A DNA stretch of 64,000 nt from Phallusia mammillata (taxonomy: Eukaryota > Chordata > Ascidiacea > Phlebobranchia > Ascidiidae). The position numbers were made by a program, and so were the translations under genes. Below, piece by piece: positions 60,513 to 64,000 of the stretch. The stretch is from the NCBI GenBank assembly GCA_003260075.1, contig QLIY01000334.1, forward strand, positions 91,436 to 155,435, written 5' to 3'. Numbering within the stretch: position 1 is the stretch's first letter; each line of letters opens with the position of its first letter. The notes below the pieces were generated by a model, which ran no database searches, was not told the DNA's origin, and saw only the letters and a program-made list of their open reading frames with translations.

Positions 60513-60662
60513 TCTTATGTTTATTTGGGCCGTAGTATTTCTCATTGAACTCATGAGCTGATCCGTGTATGGCGTTCCATTGTTTGAGACGATACACCAG
60601 TTTGATATACATTTATATCTGTTTTAAAAAAACATTTTTTTAACCTCTCGTGGTGAATTTAC

Positions 60663-63135
60663 CTCAATCGAGTTGGGGCTTGTGACGTGTAGTTCCGGTG
60701 CATCTAGACCGGTAGGTGGCGCCTCAAGCGTGCGAACTTCCGCTTCCGCACTCTCACGGCAACCACTGTTAGTACACGCCTCCAATTTCACACGGTAGGT
60801 ACTGAAAAGAGAAAGTGAAACCAAAATTGTGTGAAGCAAATGTAGGTTTAAAAACACAGTATTATTTTGTTTCTCTTTGGATCAAATTATTGAAAATTGT
60901 TTTGCAGTTGCACTTTTTTATTATAGAAATTGTATTAATTAACTCCATCTGGTAACCGTAATAAGTATTTTGACATGCGATCCACTTCAACAAGCTAAAA
61001 ATATCAAAAATATTTCTTTTTTATTAGTAATGATTTTCTTTGCAAAATAATATCAATTTTATAACTTAACCTTTCTAACTTACGTGTAAGGTTTTAAATC
61101 ATCAACAACTGCTCCCAAGTCAAGTCCCTCAAATCTCGTCACGCCATCCACTAGCAGGCGGTAAAGAGAAATAATTCCATTCGCTATTTCGGGGCTGTCC
61201 CACGCAACCTCGATCGCGGTAGAGTTGAGAGCAACTGGAAAAGAATTAGTTCAGAATGTAAATGTACAAGATACAAAACAACACACATTGAGTCCACACT
61301 AATGATAATCCATGTCTACATCAACAAAATCTAAGTGTAGAACCAATGCATTCGAATGGGACGTTTTAAAATAAAAGTTTGCTAACAAAATAAAAATTTA
61401 TTTTAAATCGAGCTGTGATCTGCAACAAGTTTCATCGACTGGCGTTGTTTTATGATTTGTTATTTTGTGTTTGACTGAATTCAACGGTGGGGTGATTTGA
61501 CAACTCGGTGACTTGTCTCTGATAGTTTTCGGTAAGTTGTGTTACTTATCTTACAAAATGCGGGTTTTATTAATAACTAACTTGTTTATTTCATTCTATT
61601 TGAATAAGGTACAACTATAAGTTTACACGTACGAAACCCTGAGAGAGAACAAAATATTTGAACGGTTCCTCACCGACATTCGGTGACGTCACATACAGTG
61701 GAGCTTCCTCGTATGTTCTCATGGTGGTGACATCACTGATGACGCAACCGCCCGCTGTGCAAGCTGACACGGTGTATGAGTACGTCGTGAAAGGCTTTGA
61801 GGATAAACAGAGCATTAGATGAGGCAAATGTGGTGCTTTAAGCAACACGGTAAAATGACATTTACTTATTTCAAACGATTACATTTAATCTGTTAAAACA
61901 TGAAAAGTGCTTTCAGCTTAAAAATCTACGATAATGTTGAGAATTATGATGTTGTTGTATCGAGCAACCAGATCTTATGTGACGCAACCATTTATAACGT
62001 CATAATAGCTGTGTAAATACGCTAAAAGCAAAACTTATTATCGAATGCTTTTCCAGATGTATAAGGAGCACATGGCGAGTTTATTTTCAGGATATATGCA
62101 AGCAATTTTCGAATGCAATGAGAAACGTTTAGATTCCTCACCAATAGAGAAAAAGTTTGCATACAATTTCATCAATAAATATTTTTGTGAAAAAAACTCT
62201 GTCAATAAAATAAATCTAAACCTGCAGGTCGTGATCAGTGAAGCGGAACTGGGTGATCGGAAAACTCAGTGGAGTGGAACCGTTTCTTTGAACCCGGAAA
62301 GTTTGCAAAACTCCCCCCCCCCAAAAATCTACGATAATGTTGAGAATTATGATGTTGTTGTATCGAGCAAACAGATCTTATGTGACGCAACCTTTTATTA
62401 CGTCATAATAGCTGTGTAAATACGCTAAAATTAAAACTTATTATCGAAGGCTTTTCCAAATGTATAAGTAGCGCATGGCGAGTTTATTTTCAGGATATAT
62501 GCAAGCAATTTTCGAATGCATTGCGAAACGTTTAGATTCCTCACCAATAGAGAAAAAGTTTGCATACAATTTCATCAATAAATATTTTTGTGAAAAAAAC
62601 TCTGTCAATAAAATAAATCTAAACCTGCAGGTCGTGATCAGTAAAGCGGAACTGAGTGATCGGAAAACTCAGTGGAGTGGAACCGTTTCTTTGAACTCGG
62701 AAAGTTTGCAAAACTCCATTGATACGCTCCGGTAGCTTCCACGTCACAATCAATGACGTAGAACTGTCGACAGGTGGGTGAAGGACAATTGGGGGGTCGA
62801 GGCCCTCGGGTGGGGCCTGATGGGTTTCGGTGCTGACCCACTCACTGTCGACGTATCTGGAAAAATGAAAACTTTATGAATTTGACTCAGAATATGGACA
62901 ATCAGGTAGAAACAAAAGGCTGGAAATCGTCTGAAGCAAAATTGCCTTTTGACGTTAGATAAAACAAACTTTAACGTTATGACAAAACTATCCATTATAG
63001 GTAAGAAAATATGTTTTTAGGAACATACATTTTTGTCCTTGATTATTGTTTTTTGTTCGAATATAATCAGAAAGAAAACTAATCCATTCAGTTTACTTGT
63101 TTGAAATAAGACATAAGATTTGAAACTTTTTGAGC

Positions 63136-63212
<77 letters not shown>

Positions 63213-63597
63213 GAAAACTAATCCATTCATTAAGTGCCAAGGTGTTGTTACAAACTGCCTAAAAGTCACTGCCATGAAATGTAAAATTTTCTCACCCTGC
63301 ACTCGTAGCAGTTTTAATCTTGTAAGCATATCTTGTATATGGCAAAACCTCAGCGTCACTGTAATTGTATTCGTCATAAACCGGGTCCATGACGACATAA
63401 ACCACCTCGCCACCATCAAGTGTGACGTCACTGTCGCTTGCTTGTCTCCGGCTTCTATGACGTAATAAAGGTTCGTCATCAGGCCACGAGTTCGCCTCCG
63501 AGTAGCGAGGTTGGGAAGTCACGTCATCCCCGATCGAAAACCAAAAGTCTGATGAATCTGAACTCTCTGCCGCCCTCCGGTGTAAGCGACGCGGAAT
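60663..63597 (-). CDS. USH2A: Usherin-like fibronectin type III protein, five exons (partial)
   Basis: Exons 63296-63597, 62625-62856, 61674-61794, 61084-61234 and 60663-60801 join in phase (349 codons). They encode FN3 domains with the usherin-type E-F signature: YTVSACTAGGCVISDV in exon 3 and YRVKLEACTNSGCRESAEAEV in exon 5. Linkers are of the APPEGLDPP and APPTGLDAP kind. Exon 1 carries a basic RHRSRRQ stretch that could be a furin-type site, then VVYVVMDPVYDEY. Usherin is a very large extracellular and membrane protein of sensory and basement-membrane systems. Both ends are missing. If the last donor is ignored the frame reaches a stop at 60624-60626, but a downstream exon is expected and none is found before the USP exons. 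A partial duplicate of exon 2 (about 62220-62312) is excluded. Confidence 0.75.
61593..61608 (+). other. Exact 16-nt Ciona spliced-leader sequence followed by GT
   Basis: All 16 bases of the published Ciona trans-spliced leader are present, directly followed by GT, the donor context of an SL RNA. It lies in an intron of the FN3 gene on the opposite strand. Whether the downstream sequence forms an SL RNA (Sm site, stems) is not clear; I see no good Sm site within the next 40 nt. It could be a solitary SL RNA pseudogene. Confidence 0.5.
61919..62716. repeat. 390-bp direct duplication joined by C10, cutting an FN3 exon
   Basis: Copy A (about 61919-62312) and copy B (62323-62716) differ at a few percent of positions. 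C10 is at 62313-62322. Copy B runs on into the complete FN3 exon 2. Copy A carries only the donor-side part of that exon, ended by the C-tract. The two long open frames on the plus strand over these copies are not genes. Confidence 0.88.
63137..63210 (+). repeat. C74 homopolymer
   Basis: An uninterrupted run of 74 C in an intron of the FN3 gene. It is flanked by a 19-bp direct repeat (AAGAAAACTAATCCATTCA at 63072-63090 and 63211-63229). Open frames encoding poly-Pro or poly-Gly across it are spurious. Confidence 0.95.
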
Positions 63598-63859
63598 CTA
63601 AAAATATTGTAAGTGCGAGTTTAACGTATTTGTATGTAATAAATAGAGGGCCAACGATGCTTAAATAAAAAGAGAAAATAGGAAACCAACAATACCGAAC
63701 TTAAAACAAAAGGGCACATACTTGTCGACCAAGGTAGTACACGCCCCTGCTGTCGCACTAACTATGTTATTGTTGGCGTAAAACGAATTTTAAATGTAAA
63801 AAAGAGAGGAAATAAGTCAAGGGGAAAAACAGAAAAAAAAAACTGTCCGTAACCTAAAT
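63598..63859. other. Intron of FN3 gene, nothing recognised
   Basis: This lies between the first visible FN3 exon and the hAT element at the window end. Short and AT-rich, with no exon seen. Confidence 0.4.
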
Positions 63860-64000
63860 CAGTGTGGTCCAACTTTATTTTGTTGTGGGCCATTCAAATG
63901 CGTTAACTTACTGCGCGGGCCAAGGTCTGAAATTTTTGCAGGTAAAACTTTGTTCTGGGTCAAACTCCAGGCCTGGGTAACTATACACCTTTTTTTATTT
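63860..64000. mobile_element. hAT-type element, left end, runs off the window
   Basis: It starts CAGTGTGGTCCAACTTTATT with the sub-terminal GGGCC motifs of the small hAT elements above. The right end and target duplication are outside the window. A cut-off copy of the same terminus is at 60259. Confidence 0.55.

Noticed and set aside
62045-62419. Two near-identical plus-strand open frames (62045-62419 and 62475-62735)
   Set aside because: They cover the two copies of the C10-joined duplication and run antisense through FN3 exon sequence. They look like a gene family only because the DNA is duplicated.
63093-63479. Open frames encoding poly-Gly (minus) or poly-Pro (63130-63465, plus)
   Set aside because: They are translations of the C74 run. 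The real coding sequence here is the FN3 exon at 63296-63597 on the minus strand.
1-64000. CRISPR arrays, bacterial operons, viral gene cassettes
   Set aside because: None found. The repeats are tandem, palindromic or transposon-derived, and all recognised genes are spliced animal genes.

Overview
The window is intron-rich, AT-rich metazoan DNA, most likely from a tunicate of the genus Ciona. The support is indirect. Genes are compact with many short exons. There are two copies of the 16-nt Ciona trans-spliced leader sequence (16/16 at 61593 and 15/16 at 3624), each followed by GT. Several small non-autonomous hAT elements with 8-bp target duplications are present. The protein families are animal ones (axonemal dynein, ETS factor, NACHT-LRR, usherin-type fibronectin III). 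No prokaryotic signature, rRNA or intact tRNA was seen. All genes below were assembled by hand from exons with GT/AG (one GC/AG) borders and agreeing phases.

Layout. 1125-6526 (-): first ten coding exons of an outer-arm dynein heavy chain of the DNAH5/DNAH8 type, running off the left edge. 7811-9388 (-): a 526-codon Ser-rich disordered exon. 10579-13579 (-): a three-exon gene for an unrecognised 99-residue protein. 14328-14683 (+): a possible two-exon 51-residue protein. 17553-23674 (+), perhaps to 24721: an NLR-type NACHT-LRR gene whose LRRs sit in seven interchangeable phase-0 exons. 27743-29983 (-): an ETS factor of the SPI/PU.1 subfamily, complete at 333 residues. 30006-43450: gene-poor, nothing recognised. 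43451-51765 (-): a complete 293-residue protein with a PPPY/Gln-rich N-terminus and two PH-like domains. 51766-58768: gene-poor. 58769-60176 (-): the last three exons of a USP16/45-type deubiquitinase. 60663-63597 (-): five exons of an usherin-like fibronectin III protein.

The strangest feature is structural. Twelve C-homopolymers (eleven of 10-13 C, one of 74 C) punctuate the window, most of them after 47 kb. Nine lie exactly where a local direct duplication restarts, and between 48.8 and 50.6 kb four fragments are re-copied in shuffled order, each preceded by C10-11. Two of the other three abut broken hAT ends. One of these (60280) lies between the USP gene, which lacks its 5' half, and the FN3 gene, which lacks its 3' half. 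This is either a genome-assembly signature (stitched haplotypes) or an undescribed C-tract-associated duplication process.

A second discovery candidate is a hammerhead-ribozyme motif with a complete core at 60290-60335, with decayed relatives at 5.7, 16.5 and 20.0 kb. A third is a RHIM-like motif at the N-terminus of the NLR. The genes show no operon-like functional link. The NLR and the SPI-type factor would both fit innate immunity, and the dynein and usherin-like genes fit cilia and sensory cells, but their proximity may be coincidental.
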